Both the position numbers and the translations under genes were made by a program. Positions 46,674 through 55,785 of a stretch of DNA of 64,000 bases are shown in pieces (the first letter of the stretch is position 1; each line of letters opens with the position of its first letter). The stretch comes from Acinetobacter puyangensis (GTDB lineage Bacteria > Pseudomonadota > Gammaproteobacteria > Pseudomonadales > Moraxellaceae), in contig NZ_OANT01000005.1 in the NCBI RefSeq assembly GCF_900096995.1, positions 1 to 64,000 on the forward strand, read 5' to 3'. The notes under the pieces are model-generated. The model saw only the letters and a list, made by a program, of their open reading frames with translations, made no database searches and was not told the origin of the DNA.

Positions 46674-46784
46674 GGCACACCTCTTTTTCCCATTGCATTG
46701 AATATAACAATAAGCCGAATCACTGACAAGCGCAATGCCCTGACGATCCGGCTGATACTGGTAAAATTTGATGTTTGCTTGGGT

Positions 46785-48101
46785 TTAATGACGCATCAAA
46801 TGCTCAATATCATCAATGGATTTAACCACATCTTTGGTTAATACGCGTGGTCCCTGCTCTGTCACGACCACATCATCTTCGATACGGATACCGATACCAC
46901 GCCATTTAGCATCAACCGTATCATCATCAGGCTGAATATATAGACCCGGTTCCACGGTCACCACCATACCTGCCTGATAAAGCCGCCACTGCCCATCAAT
47001 TTTATAGTTACCGACGTCATGCACATCCATGCCGAGCCAGTGCCCTGTACCATGCATATAAAATTGATTATAGGCTTCTGCTTCAATAAGCTCGTTTACT
47101 TCGCCTGAAAGCAATCCCAGATCAACCAGACCTTCAGTCAAAATTCGGGTCACAATTTCATGTGGATGGCGATAATGATTACCCACCTGAGTTGCTTCAA
47201 TTGCAGCCAATTGTGCTTTAAGCACCACTTCATACAAAGCCCGCTGTTCAGCTGAGAATTGACCATTCACCGGAAAGGTACGGGTAATATCGGCAGCATA
47301 ACACTTATATTCACAGGCTGCGTCAATCAACACCAGATCACCGTCACGAAGCAGTTTATTATTTTCAACATAATGCAAAATACAGCCATTTGCACCACCG
47401 CCGACAATACTGTTATAGGAAGGCACACAGCCCTGTTGACCAAAAATATAGTTGAGTTCGGCTTCCAGCGCATATTCCATCATCCCTGGACGCACCGCCT
47501 GCATTGCCCGCGTATGGGCTTTGGCACTGATATTGGCAGCGATTTGCATCAACTCTATTTCTTCGGCAGATTTAATCAGGCGCATTTCATCCAAAATCGC
47601 ATCGAGTTGAATAATCTGCTGTGGCGCACCACCACCTTGACGCTGCTTTTTATTGGCCTGATTACACCATTCACCGACACGTACATCAAACTTTTTGGTC
47701 TGACCGAAACGAATAAATAATTTTTCTTTATTTAGTAAAAATGGCACAATCTCATCATCAAGATCTTCGATGCTAAATGCCTGATCGGCATCATATTCTG
47801 CCAATACACCTTCAATTCCGGCACGATAACCAGTCCAGATTTCCATAGCACGATTTCGTTCACGACAAAATAAAGTATAGCTATAGTCGCCATTATTATC
47901 TGTTTCCAGCACAGCCACCGCTTCCGGTTCATCAAATCCGGTCAGGTAATAAAAACTGCTATCCGCTCGATATTTATAATCTGCATCACGATTACGATAC
48001 ATTTCATCTCGTGTCGCAATGATAGCAATTGCATTGCTTCCCATTGCCTGTACAAGACGCTCACGACGTGAACGAAAAACGGATTGATCGAGTTTAGACA
48101 T
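46785..48101 (-). CDS. pepP: Xaa-Pro aminopeptidase P
   Basis: The 438-aa metallopeptidase has the aminopeptidase P N-domain (residues of about 1-125) and the pita-bread fold with metal ligands in LVLIDAACEYKCYAADITRT, HGTGHWLGMDVHDVG, VTVEPGLYI and GIRIEDDVVVTE. It removes N-terminal residues before proline. It follows ygfB by 28 bp, as in E. coli. Confidence 0.95.
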   Translation of the reverse strand: MSKLDQSVFRSRRERLVQAMGSNAIAIIATRDEMYRNRDADYKYRADSSFYYLTGFDEPEAVAVLETDNNGDYSYTLFCRERNRAMEIWTGYRAGIEGVLAEYDADQAFSIEDLDDEIVPFLLNKEKLFIRFGQTKKFDVRVGEWCNQANKKQRQGGGAPQQIIQLDAILDEMRLIKSAEEIELMQIAANISAKAHTRAMQAVRPGMMEYALEAELNYIFGQQGCVPSYNSIVGGGANGCILHYVENNKLLRDGDLVLIDAACEYKCYAADITRTFPVNGQFSAEQRALYEVVLKAQLAAIEATQVGNHYRHPHEIVTRILTEGLVDLGLLSGEVNELIEAEAYNQFYMHGTGHWLGMDVHDVGNYKIDGQWRLYQAGMVVTVEPGLYIQPDDDTVDAKWRGIGIRIEDDVVVTEQGPRVLTKDVVKSIDDIEHLMRH

Positions 48102-48129
48102 GACTTAACCTTAATATTAAAATATCAAT

Positions 48130-48741
48130 TTAGCTTGGACGGTGCGGAGTAAACATTTCTACAACATTATTGCCTTTATCGGCAAATAAGGTATTTTTAA
48201 GCAATGAAGTTTCGGCGACAGGTAATTTTTTGCGGCCAGTTGACAGACTCAATGGAATTAAGCGTACAAACTCATAAAGTTCGTTAAAGCTTTCTTCGCC
48301 TTCTTCGTCATCATCACCCTCGGTAAATTCAACAGCAGCGACATCCTGTAAATGTTCGATCCATTCTGCTTCATCACTACGAATATGTCCCGATGCCAGA
48401 CCAAAACCGAGCACTACCCCAGCGCACCAGTCTGCCAATGCCGCAACACGTTCTGCAAGCACATGCTGATCATCCGGCAACATGGGTAAATAATCGAGTT
48501 CAGCATCATTTAATGCTGCGGCAATATCCTCGGCTTCTTCGGTCAGCAGTGCCAGCACCTCGTCATCAAGTGGCGGAATTTGCAAGGTATTGAGAATTGA
48601 AATCCACTCTTGTTGTGTGGGCGGGTTGGTTACACAGACAATACCCGTCAAAATTCCATGTAACTCACTGGGGCTTGATAATTCCTCAATCCCACCAAAA
48701 ACTTCTTGCCACGTTTTCCAACCACTAATATCGTCTTGCAT
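48130..48741 (-). CDS. ygfB: YgfB/YecA family protein (UPF0149)
   Basis: The 203-aa acidic protein has the UPF0149 core (GGIEELSSPSELHGILTGIV, then ADWCAGVVLGFGLASGHI). The start is the ATG at 48741; a TTG four codons upstream lacks better support. In Pseudomonas YgfB represses genes affecting beta-lactam resistance; the role here is not known. It is divergent from the coiled-coil gene and precedes pepP. Confidence 0.9.
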   Translation of the reverse strand: MQDDISGWKTWQEVFGGIEELSSPSELHGILTGIVCVTNPPTQQEWISILNTLQIPPLDDEVLALLTEEAEDIAAALNDAELDYLPMLPDDQHVLAERVAALADWCAGVVLGFGLASGHIRSDEAEWIEHLQDVAAVEFTEGDDDEEGEESFNELYEFVRLIPLSLSTGRKKLPVAETSLLKNTLFADKGNNVVEMFTPHRPS

Positions 48742-48806
48742 TCGTATTTCCAATCTCTATACTGCATAATATATTATCGAGTAAATAGGTTTAATGCGAT
48801 ACTACT

Positions 48807-49364
48807 ATGTTAGAAGAATTACAGCATTTACAGCAGCAGATTAAAACGCTTATTGATTATTCGGCAAACTTGCAGCAAAGTTTATCGAATAAAGAACAGC
48901 AACATGCTAAATCTACTCAACAGATACAGTCTGAACTTTTACAGTCGCAAGGTCTAGCCAAAGATTTGGAAAATCGCCTAAATAGCAGCCAGTCCGAACT
49001 AAAACAATACAAAGACGGCATGCAACAATTACAGGGTGAACACCAGAATCTGCATGATAAGTATGTTCGTCTGGAAAATAGCTGTGCCGAACTGCGTAAA
49101 CGTTTTGAAGCGTTAATTGAACAACGCAACAAGTTAAAAACCGACTATGAAACGGTAATTCATCAAAATGAAACATTACAACAACAAATCAAGGAACTCA
49201 CGTTTAACCGTGACCAATTGTTGAAAAAAAATGAGCAGGCCAAACATAAGGTTGAAGCAATTATCCAACGTCTGGCGATCCTAGGTACATCACAAGATAC
49301 CTATGCACAGGAAATTCAGCAATTAGCCCACCCAAATGCAGATGAGAGCAAATTCTATGAGTAA
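48807..49364 (+). CDS. Coiled-coil protein upstream of zapA
   Basis: The 185-aa protein is almost entirely a Gln/Glu-rich coiled coil (LEELQHLQQQIKTLIDYSAN, then LENSCAELRKRFEALIEQRN). In other gammaproteobacteria a short coiled-coil protein (TIGR02449 type) sits here before zapA. A partner of the division protein ZapA is plausible by context, but this is inference. It overlaps zapA by 8 bp. Confidence 0.65.
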   Translation: MLEELQHLQQQIKTLIDYSANLQQSLSNKEQQHAKSTQQIQSELLQSQGLAKDLENRLNSSQSELKQYKDGMQQLQGEHQNLHDKYVRLENSCAELRKRFEALIEQRNKLKTDYETVIHQNETLQQQIKELTFNRDQLLKKNEQAKHKVEAIIQRLAILGTSQDTYAQEIQQLAHPNADESKFYE

Positions 49365-49653
49365 TATTGCAGCCGTTGAATTATGGTTACTCGATAGCAC
49401 CTATAAACTGGGTTGTCCGGTGGACAAGCAAGATGAGCTTAAAGGTGCCGGTGAATTACTGGAACAAAAATTCCGTGAAATGCGAGCTGCCAATCCACGC
49501 ATGGACAATCAGAAAATTGCGGTCATGGTTGCCCTGCAACTGATGCAGGATGTGGTGGAATTGAACAAATCCTTACAAAGCTATAGCCAGTGCGAACATG
49601 TCCTTGGCGATATTATTGATGATCTGGATCAACAACTTAAAAATATTGGCTAA
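49357..49653 (+). CDS. zapA: Cell division protein ZapA
   Basis: The 98-aa protein has the ZapA core (VELWLLDSTYKLGCPVDKQD, then GELLEQKFREMRAANPRMDN and KIAVMVALQLMQDV). It cross-links FtsZ filaments. The ATG at 49357 is chosen since the conserved protein begins MSNIAAV; the 5' end overlaps the upstream gene. The 6S RNA gene follows, as in E. coli. Confidence 0.93.
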   Translation: MSNIAAVELWLLDSTYKLGCPVDKQDELKGAGELLEQKFREMRAANPRMDNQKIAVMVALQLMQDVVELNKSLQSYSQCEHVLGDIIDDLDQQLKNIG

Positions 49654-49729
49654 TATTCTCTTTTAAACACAGGATTGAAAGAATCCGTGAGAAATTTTGT
49701 TATATTTAGATCAATCGCTCGCTTAGCTT

Positions 49730-49758
49730 TTTACAAATCCAAAGATAGCCGTTATAAT
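49730..49758 (+). promoter_or_regulatory. Sigma-70 promoter of 6S RNA
   Basis: A -35 TTTACA at 49730-49735 and a -10 TATAAT at 49753-49758 are separated by 17 bp. The -10 lies 5 bp before the start of the 6S RNA. Confidence 0.75.
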
Positions 49759-49762
49759 AAGT

Positions 49763-49944
49763 CCATCTCTGGGATGTTCGCCAACAGGTCTATTCCCCTG
49801 AGCCGATATCATCACTTACGGATATGGTCTGCATAGTTTTGGTGTATGTCTACCCTGTGTAGAAAACCGAAAAATTATGCGTCGTGTCCACCTTGAACTT
49901 TAGGGTTCAAGGGTAATGATCTGTAGCGGCATTCTGGAGTGTTT
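49763..49944 (+). ncRNA. ssrS: 6S RNA
   Basis: The 182-nt gene has the closing stem (CTCTGGGATGTTCG near the 5' end pairing with GGCATTCTGGAGT at the 3' end), and the conserved CCCCTGAGCCGATA, CGTGTCCACCTTGAAC and GGTTCAAGGGTAATG blocks of the gammaproteobacterial 6S RNA. It mimics an open promoter and binds sigma-70 RNA polymerase. It lies downstream of zapA as in E. coli; the usual partner ygfA is absent, replaced by a toxin-antitoxin remnant. Confidence 0.93.
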
Positions 49945-50002
49945 AATTTAATAATAAAAATATCAACCAACTAATTAATGCCTAAAAATCAAGAGGTGTA
50001 TG

Positions 50003-50233
50003 ATGACGTCTATAACCCTTAACTTGCCTGATGAACTGGTAGAAAAAGTAAAACAAGCCGGTTTGCTTGAGTCTTATCATGTGGAAAATATGTTTAAACA
50101 AGCTTTACTAGCACACGAAGATCAAAAGCTTATGGCTATTCGTCAAGCATTGATAGATGGCGAGCAAAGTGGTGAAGCCAAAGCCTTTGATGTGAATGCA
50201 TTTAAACATAAAATGATTGCTAAACATGGCTGA
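50003..50233 (+). CDS. Antitoxin of a ParDE/RelBE-like pair
   Basis: The 76-aa protein begins SITLNLPDELVEKVKQAGLL, then HEDQKLMAIRQALIDGEQSG, a ribbon-helix-helix or similar antitoxin pattern. AAGAGG precedes the start; the second ATG (50003) has the better spacing. It overlaps the truncated parE-like gene by 8 bp. Confidence 0.75.
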   Translation: MTSITLNLPDELVEKVKQAGLLESYHVENMFKQALLAHEDQKLMAIRQALIDGEQSGEAKAFDVNAFKHKMIAKHG

Positions 50234-50387
50234 ATATCTGCTTAGTCCCTTGGCTGAACAAGATATGGAAGACATTTTTGACTACACTGTAGAACAATGG
50301 GGTTTTGACCAAGCCATGATTTATTTTGATCATAGCATTTCAAAAATTGGCAGATACATCATATCTAATTGGTCATGCCGGACTTGA
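50226..50387 (+). pseudogene. Truncated ParE-like toxin
   Basis: The frame begins AEYLLSPLAEQDMEDIFDYT, the N-terminus of ParE/RelE-family toxins (about 95 aa). After about 47 residues it runs into a REP-like element at 50372 and stops at 50387, so the C-terminal half with the active surface is missing. Confidence 0.8.
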
Positions 50388-50478
50388 TCCGGCATCCAGT
50401 ACGGTATATGCAAGCAAAACGGTTATGGACGCTCTGGATTCCTGAGATGCGACTAAAGCATCGCAAGGCAGGAATGAC
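50372..50478. repeat. REP-like palindromic element carrying a TGAG...CGCAAG unit
   Basis: The ends are inverted (GTCATGCCGG at the left, CAGGAATGAC at the right). The right part contains TGAG, arm ATGC, seven bases, arm GCAT, CGCAAG at 50443-50467. The element has removed the end of the ParE-like gene. Confidence 0.65.
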
Positions 50479-50544
50479 TGTACGTTAAACTTGACAACCC
50501 TGCTGCCCTAAAGGGCAAAGGGTAATAAATATTGTTTTGAAAGA

Positions 50545-52968
50545 TTAAAATTGCGTCTTTACAGAAAAAGCCACTGTTCTTGGGTCGCCTAAATAGTTAC
50601 TACTTGTCCAGTAATCTTTGCCTGTCAAGTTAGAAATTGTCAGATTAAATATGGTTGAGTGTTGTACAATCTGAGTATTGTATCTTACACCTACATCAAA
50701 TAAGGTATAAGCAGGAATCTTATCGGTATTTGAAGTATTACCATACTTTTCACCAGTATAATACGCTCCACTACTAAGGGTTAAACCTTCAATTGCTGGA
50801 ATCTGATATTCAGCATAGATTTTTGCCATTTTAGCCGCTGCATTGGTTGGTTTTTTACCTTCAATTGCTGAATCATTGAATTTTTCCACACTTAAATCCA
50901 TCCACGTACCTCCGCCTATAAGGGTTAGATGATCTGTGGCTTTACCAGTAAAAGTAAATTCTAGCCCCTGATGGATTTGTTCGCCATCCTGAACATATTT
51001 TGGTATTGGCGTTGCATTATCAGAATACTGGTTGGATTTTTCTATCCTAAATAAAGCAGTTGTAAATAATAATCTATCATTGAAACTATATTTCGCCCCA
51101 ACTTCATACTGTTTACTGACAAGTGGGTCAAGTATCTCTCCAGCATTTGAGTAAGTATCTCCTACTATCGTACCTTGCTCTAAGCTTTCAATATAGGTTA
51201 CATAAGTGGTTAAATCTGTAAAAGGTTTGTACATTAAAGATAAAGTGGGTGTTAATGCAGATTTATTATAAGGTTTATTTTTTATTCCACCACTATAAGC
51301 TGTTTGAATTACTGTGGCATAATTTGCTCCAATTAAAGCATTCCATTGCTCATTAAATACAATATCATCACCTATTAAAATATTTTTATATTGTGTTTTT
51401 GAAGCAGGTATGATTTTACTACTAGATATAATATTATCTGAAATAGATAAATTTTTTATATCATTTAAAGTTAATCCTGTTAGATAAGTCCATTTAGTCC
51501 AATTTTGTGGTTGTTTCACTTGAGAATAATTTTCTGAATAACCTATAGTTAAAAGATGATTTACTCCTAAAGTTTCTAATTTACTATCTAAATATACACT
51601 TCCTGCATAATTTTCCATTTCTTGTGCTTGAGAAGAATATTTACTGGAATAAACATCAAATAATCCATCAGTTCTTGTATATATTAGTGGTCCTCCTATA
51701 TATTTTCTATCTGCTTGTTCATAAAGAAAAGAATTTCTAAGAGTAAATATATCATTGATATCCCATTTTAAACTTGATACTACCCTATCATTTTTTTCAT
51801 CAGTAGATGCCCAATTTGGAAAAAAACTTTTACTTACATCAAGTTTAGGACGAATTGTATTTGAACTTACTGTAATAGGAAGTTTTTGCTTTGTTCTTTC
51901 TAATTCTCTATGTACATAATTAAGATCCATATAAAAGTTTTCTGTGGGTTTATAATCCAGTGTAAAGCTGATAAACTTTTGTTCTTTTCCAATATCTGCA
52001 ACAGAATCACCATTTTGATATAGTGCATTCACTCGATAACCAAAAATATTATTTTTATCGAATTGCCCACTTAAATCAATATGTCCATAATATTGATCAC
52101 CACCATAGTTTCCTATTTTTATACTTTTTTTATTTTCAAGTGTTGATTTTTTGGTGACATAATTTACTGCCCCACCAACTCGTCCTCCACCATATAAAAA
52201 TCCGGTTGCACCACTAATGGTTTCAATTCTTTCTAAATCCTCCATCGTGGTAAAGCTATACCATCCAGCTAATGGGAGACCATTAATCACAGCATTATTT
52301 GAAGAAAATCCACGAATCACATTATAGTAATTTCCACTCCACTGATCTCCCCCATCTTGAGTGATCGGATTCATTTTAAAAATTTGTGCCATATCATTGG
52401 CTTGTACATTTTCGATGAGTTCTTGCGGAATTACCGTCATCGAATACGGTGTATCCTGTAAAATACGTTCTCCCCAAATTCCCACGCCAGTAATATTTTT
52501 CACTAAGTAACCATCTTCGGCACTGCCATTTTTTTCTGCCGTCACAGTAATCACAGGAAGTTGAGCAACATTTGAATCATTTGTGGCGACCCGACGGCTA
52601 GCACTTGCAACCACATTAATCGGCTTGAGTTGCCCCATATCACGAACTTGCTGTTTTTCTTGTTGTTCTAATTTTTTTAAACTATATACCGTCCCATCAG
52701 CATTTTTAACCAGTTGTAGACCACTTCCAGCCAAGGCCAGATGAAATGCTGTATCAACAGCATAGTTACCATGAATCGCAGGTGCAGTTTTATCTTTTAA
52801 AACTTGCGGATCAGCGCTCATACTTACATTATTCTGGCGGGCGATTTGTGCCAAGGTTTGCGCCAATGGTGCAGATGCAATCTGATAAGTTGATGTTTGT
52901 GCAAAAGCAACGTGCTGCATACTTGCCACAATAGCAAGTGTTAATACGTGATAACGAATAAGTAACAT
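50545..52968 (-). CDS. TonB-dependent siderophore receptor, FecA type
   Basis: The 807-aa outer-membrane receptor has a signal peptide (VLTLAIVASMQHVAFAQ), an STN signalling domain (APLAQTLAQIARQNNVSMSA, then AIHGNYAVDTAFHLALAGSG), a plug (QDTPYSMTVIPQELIENVQA, then NNAVINGLPLAGWYSFTTME) and a barrel ending in Phe (VAFSVKTQF). The STN domain signals to FecR on substrate binding. The substrate is a ferric siderophore, of unknown type. It belongs with the fecR/fecI genes upstream, although a toxin-antitoxin pair has been inserted between. A 12-bp palindrome GCCCTAAAGGGC follows downstream. Confidence 0.92.
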   Translation of the reverse strand: MLLIRYHVLTLAIVASMQHVAFAQTSTYQIASAPLAQTLAQIARQNNVSMSADPQVLKDKTAPAIHGNYAVDTAFHLALAGSGLQLVKNADGTVYSLKKLEQQEKQQVRDMGQLKPINVVASASRRVATNDSNVAQLPVITVTAEKNGSAEDGYLVKNITGVGIWGERILQDTPYSMTVIPQELIENVQANDMAQIFKMNPITQDGGDQWSGNYYNVIRGFSSNNAVINGLPLAGWYSFTTMEDLERIETISGATGFLYGGGRVGGAVNYVTKKSTLENKKSIKIGNYGGDQYYGHIDLSGQFDKNNIFGYRVNALYQNGDSVADIGKEQKFISFTLDYKPTENFYMDLNYVHRELERTKQKLPITVSSNTIRPKLDVSKSFFPNWASTDEKNDRVVSSLKWDINDIFTLRNSFLYEQADRKYIGGPLIYTRTDGLFDVYSSKYSSQAQEMENYAGSVYLDSKLETLGVNHLLTIGYSENYSQVKQPQNWTKWTYLTGLTLNDIKNLSISDNIISSSKIIPASKTQYKNILIGDDIVFNEQWNALIGANYATVIQTAYSGGIKNKPYNKSALTPTLSLMYKPFTDLTTYVTYIESLEQGTIVGDTYSNAGEILDPLVSKQYEVGAKYSFNDRLLFTTALFRIEKSNQYSDNATPIPKYVQDGEQIHQGLEFTFTGKATDHLTLIGGGTWMDLSVEKFNDSAIEGKKPTNAAAKMAKIYAEYQIPAIEGLTLSSGAYYTGEKYGNTSNTDKIPAYTLFDVGVRYNTQIVQHSTIFNLTISNLTGKDYWTSSNYLGDPRTVAFSVKTQF

Positions 52969-53220
52969 CTTCTAAAACCCCCAACAAAGTGGAAAAATAA
53001 TTGATTCACCTTATATGTCACTTAAGAAATGCAAATCCCCTCAACAGAATCGATTTTTTTTTGATATTTTGTTTTATATGTTTATTTTTCATTCACATCC
53101 AATTTTTCCTGATAAAATTATTTTACAATTTGGGTAACAACTGATTCATTTAAAATTTGATCATCACACATAATATTCTGTTATGATTTTATGATAAACA
53201 GAGGAGTTTTAGGTTAAAAT

Positions 53221-53442
53221 ATGAGCATAGCACAAGCAATATTTCTGCAAGTTCAAAATTTACCCGAAGACCAAGCTAAAGAGGTTTTGGACTTCGCAAA
53301 TTTTTTAGCGCAAAAATCAACATCCGCAGAAACTAACCACAAGGGTAAAAGAAAATCTAATTTATTGAAAAATAAAGTGAAAATTATTGATGAGGACTGG
53401 CATAAACCAAACTATACTATTGAGGAAGATTTTTATCAATGA
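53221..53442 (+). CDS. DUF2281-type antitoxin (VapB-like)
   Basis: The 73-aa protein (AIFLQVQNLPEDQAKEVLDF, then ANFLAQKST) matches the DUF2281 antitoxin pattern; the tail IEEDFYQ is acidic. It overlaps the PIN-domain toxin by 4 bp. It lies antisense to the surrounding fec genes. Confidence 0.75.
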   Translation: MSIAQAIFLQVQNLPEDQAKEVLDFANFLAQKSTSAETNHKGKRKSNLLKNKVKIIDEDWHKPNYTIEEDFYQ

Positions 53443-53822
53443 ATTGTTATTTATTAGATACCCAAATTCTAATTTGGTGGATAAGTAATGCTGAAAAACT
53501 CCCTTTATCTATTTACCAATAGATCGAAGATCAAAATAATATAATTTTTGTAAGTGCTGCAACGATATGGGAAATAGGAATTAAGCAATCCATAGGTAAA
53601 TTATATGTCAGCGATCATTTACTGCAAGATATTGTACAACATGGATTTGAATTACTAAATATATCAGCACAACATGCAGACTATGCAGCAAAATTACCTT
53701 TATACCATCGGGATCCTTTTGATCGTATGCTCATTGCTCAAGCCAGTATTGAGCAGATTCCGATATTATCTACAGATAACTTGTTTAAACTATATTTACC
53801 ATTTCCATTCATTCAAGTATAA
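53439..53822 (+). pseudogene. PIN-domain toxin (VapC-like) with an in-frame stop
   Basis: The gene begins MNCYLLDTQILIWWI (first PIN Asp) and continues with IFVSAATIWEIGIKQS, then RDPFDRMLIAQA and ILSTDNLFKL. Codon 28 is TAG (53520-53522), followed by an open frame to TAA at 53822. The reading would be YQ-stop-IEDQNNI, so a single change of a Gln or Lys codon broke the gene. All conserved Asp and Glu positions remain. The antitoxin upstream is intact. Confidence 0.85.
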
Positions 53823-54014
53823 AATGTACAAAACATATTCCACATTTGGCATAATTTCTCTAATTTAAATTGGAACCCTTTTAGATAAAATAATTTGGGG
53901 CTGAACTACATAAAATTTTAGAGTCAAAGTGTAAAATATCTCATATCCATCAGAAAGCTTATTAAAATTTTTACATACAAGGCAACATCCTTTGAATTGA
54001 TCAACATTGAATAC

Positions 54015-55007
54015 TTAACTTTTTGCATTGATATAGACTAAATCCAGTTTTTTATAGACTTTAATCGGTTGCGTACTTTGCAAAATTTGTAAAATCTTAT
54101 CGGTATCGTTGAGATAAAACACACCATATACTCTAATGGTTTTGGCCTGTTCACTCAGATAAATAGGGCCGTTGTGATAAGGTTTGATCAGGGTAATAAA
54201 TTCGGACAATGGCATGTCCTCAACCTGTAAAACACCATCTTTCCAGCTTGCCAGTTGATTTGCTGCAATATTCACATCATGAATTTGATCTTGGTCCACC
54301 CGGACAACCTGTCCCTGCTCTACCACTTTGGATTGATGGATATTACTTGCTTTAACCGTATGTTGCAGTACTGCAAGATCACTATAATTTTTATGCTTTT
54401 GCACCATGAATTCTGTACCGAGTGCCTCCATCTGTGCTTGCTCGGTATGTATCACAAATGGACGCGTTGGATCGGCTTTGACATCAGCAATTAATGTACC
54501 GTCCAATAGATAAATATTTCGCCCTTGCGCGTTATAATCTACCTTGATTGCAGAATATGCTGCCAAAGTAATTTTACTGCCATCTTTAAGCGCAATTTCT
54601 TTTTGCTCTGCGGTTTGCGTATAGTAATCTGCTTGTATAAATGATAGAGGTCGGGTTTGTTGTAACCATAATACAGTGCCTAGCACAGCAATAATGACAA
54701 ACGATGTTCCACCTTTAAGCATACGTTTGGTATGGCGTTTTTTGGCTTGTAAGACTGTTTTTGTGATTGCCTGAACGGGTAAGTTTGCTTCCAGACTTTG
54801 TTGTTGTAACTGTTGAAAAGGCCGGTCAATGTCATGCTGTAAGTTTTGCCATGCCTGCTGATGTAAGGGATTTTCATACAACCACTGCTGAAAATCCTGT
54901 TGATTCTGCTCTGTTGTTAAACCAGATTCCAAAAGCACCATCCAGTCGATTGCCTGTAACATGACCGTATCGAGTTGTTCAGGATTATTTTTCAGTTCAT
55001 CAGTCAT
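54015..55007 (-). CDS. FecR-like anti-sigma / signal transducer
   Basis: The 330-aa protein has the FecR N-terminal cytoplasmic domain (AIDWMVLLESGLTTEQNQQD, then FQQWLYENPLHQQAWQNL), one membrane helix (SFVIIAVLGTVLWL near residue 105) and the periplasmic domain (EIALKDGSKITLAAYSAIKV, then YLLDGTLIADVKADPTRPFV). It passes the signal from the STN domain of the receptor to FecI. It overlaps fecI by 8 bp. Confidence 0.92.
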   Translation of the reverse strand: MTDELKNNPEQLDTVMLQAIDWMVLLESGLTTEQNQQDFQQWLYENPLHQQAWQNLQHDIDRPFQQLQQQSLEANLPVQAITKTVLQAKKRHTKRMLKGGTSFVIIAVLGTVLWLQQTRPLSFIQADYYTQTAEQKEIALKDGSKITLAAYSAIKVDYNAQGRNIYLLDGTLIADVKADPTRPFVIHTEQAQMEALGTEFMVQKHKNYSDLAVLQHTVKASNIHQSKVVEQGQVVRVDQDQIHDVNIAANQLASWKDGVLQVEDMPLSEFITLIKPYHNGPIYLSEQAKTIRVYGVFYLNDTDKILQILQSTQPIKVYKKLDLVYINAKS

Positions 55008-55530
55008 TCAGGATATTTTTACGTTGCAATAAACAATGAATTGTAGCCTGTTTGATATAACGTTCAACTGTTGCCAAGGAGAGATTCATGATTTGGGCAA
55101 TTTCAGGATGCGTTAAAAGTTCCAGTTTCTTTAGTAAAAATGCGTGTTGTACCTTGGGTTTTAACCCGTCTAACAGTAAATCAATACGATTTAGGGCATC
55201 TTGTATCATACAGAGTTGTTCGGCAGGAATGGATTCTTCTACACCATAATCCTGCAAGCTTTGCAAATAGGTTTGTTCCAGATCTTGCTTACGCCAGAAA
55301 TTAAATAATTTTCGTTTGGCAATGGTTAGTAAAAATGCACGTTGTTCCCGAATTTGAGGTATTGCCTGAGGTTTTTCTAATAGCGATAAAAAAGTGTCTT
55401 GCACAATATCAGACGCCATATCAGGACGATGCGTCAATTGTTTTTTTAAATAATTATTCAGCCAGACATGATGATCCCCATAAAGTCGATTCATATTCTC
55501 TTGTGTAGCTGAAGACATAGCAGAACTCAA
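55000..55530 (-). CDS. FecI-like extracytoplasmic sigma factor
   Basis: The 176-aa sigma factor has region 2 (HHVWLNNYLKKQLTHRPDMA, then DIVQDTFLSLLEKP) and region 4 (QHAFLLKKLELLTHPEIAQI, then MNLSLATVERYIKQA). It would direct transcription of the receptor gene. It is preceded by a Fur-box-like sequence, consistent with iron control. Confidence 0.92.
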   Translation of the reverse strand: MSSAMSSATQENMNRLYGDHHVWLNNYLKKQLTHRPDMASDIVQDTFLSLLEKPQAIPQIREQRAFLLTIAKRKLFNFWRKQDLEQTYLQSLQDYGVEESIPAEQLCMIQDALNRIDLLLDGLKPKVQHAFLLKKLELLTHPEIAQIMNLSLATVERYIKQATIHCLLQRKNILND

Positions 55531-55548
55531 TCAATAAGACTTAGCAAT

Positions 55549-55569
55549 AAATGATAGTGATTATTATTT
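55549..55569 (-). promoter_or_regulatory. Candidate Fur box upstream of fecI
   Basis: AATGATAGTGATTATTATT resembles the 19-bp Fur consensus (alternating NAT(A/T)AT hexamers). It lies about 20 bp upstream of the fecI start codon. Confidence 0.5.
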
Positions 55570-55785
55570 ATTTCAATAAATTTGGCAATACTTTTTATGA
55601 ATCTGCTATTGAGTTCATTCGACAAGCAAATACCTGCTCTTTAAAGAGAATAAAAATTTTGTATTGCTTAACTTTAGCCTGCAAAAATAGTCATAAATTT
55701 ATTGTAACATCTTAGAAATTTTGATTTTATCTTAAGTACATTCTATTAAACTCAAACTAATATTCTCTTGATTCAATAGGTGGCT

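Noticed and set aside
49336-49356. An earlier start for zapA
   Set aside because: The extra residues (MQMRANS) overlap the upstream gene and precede the conserved start MSNIAAV.
49664-49762. A second small RNA before 6S RNA
   Set aside because: The sequence only provides the 6S promoter; no conserved structure or separate promoter was seen.
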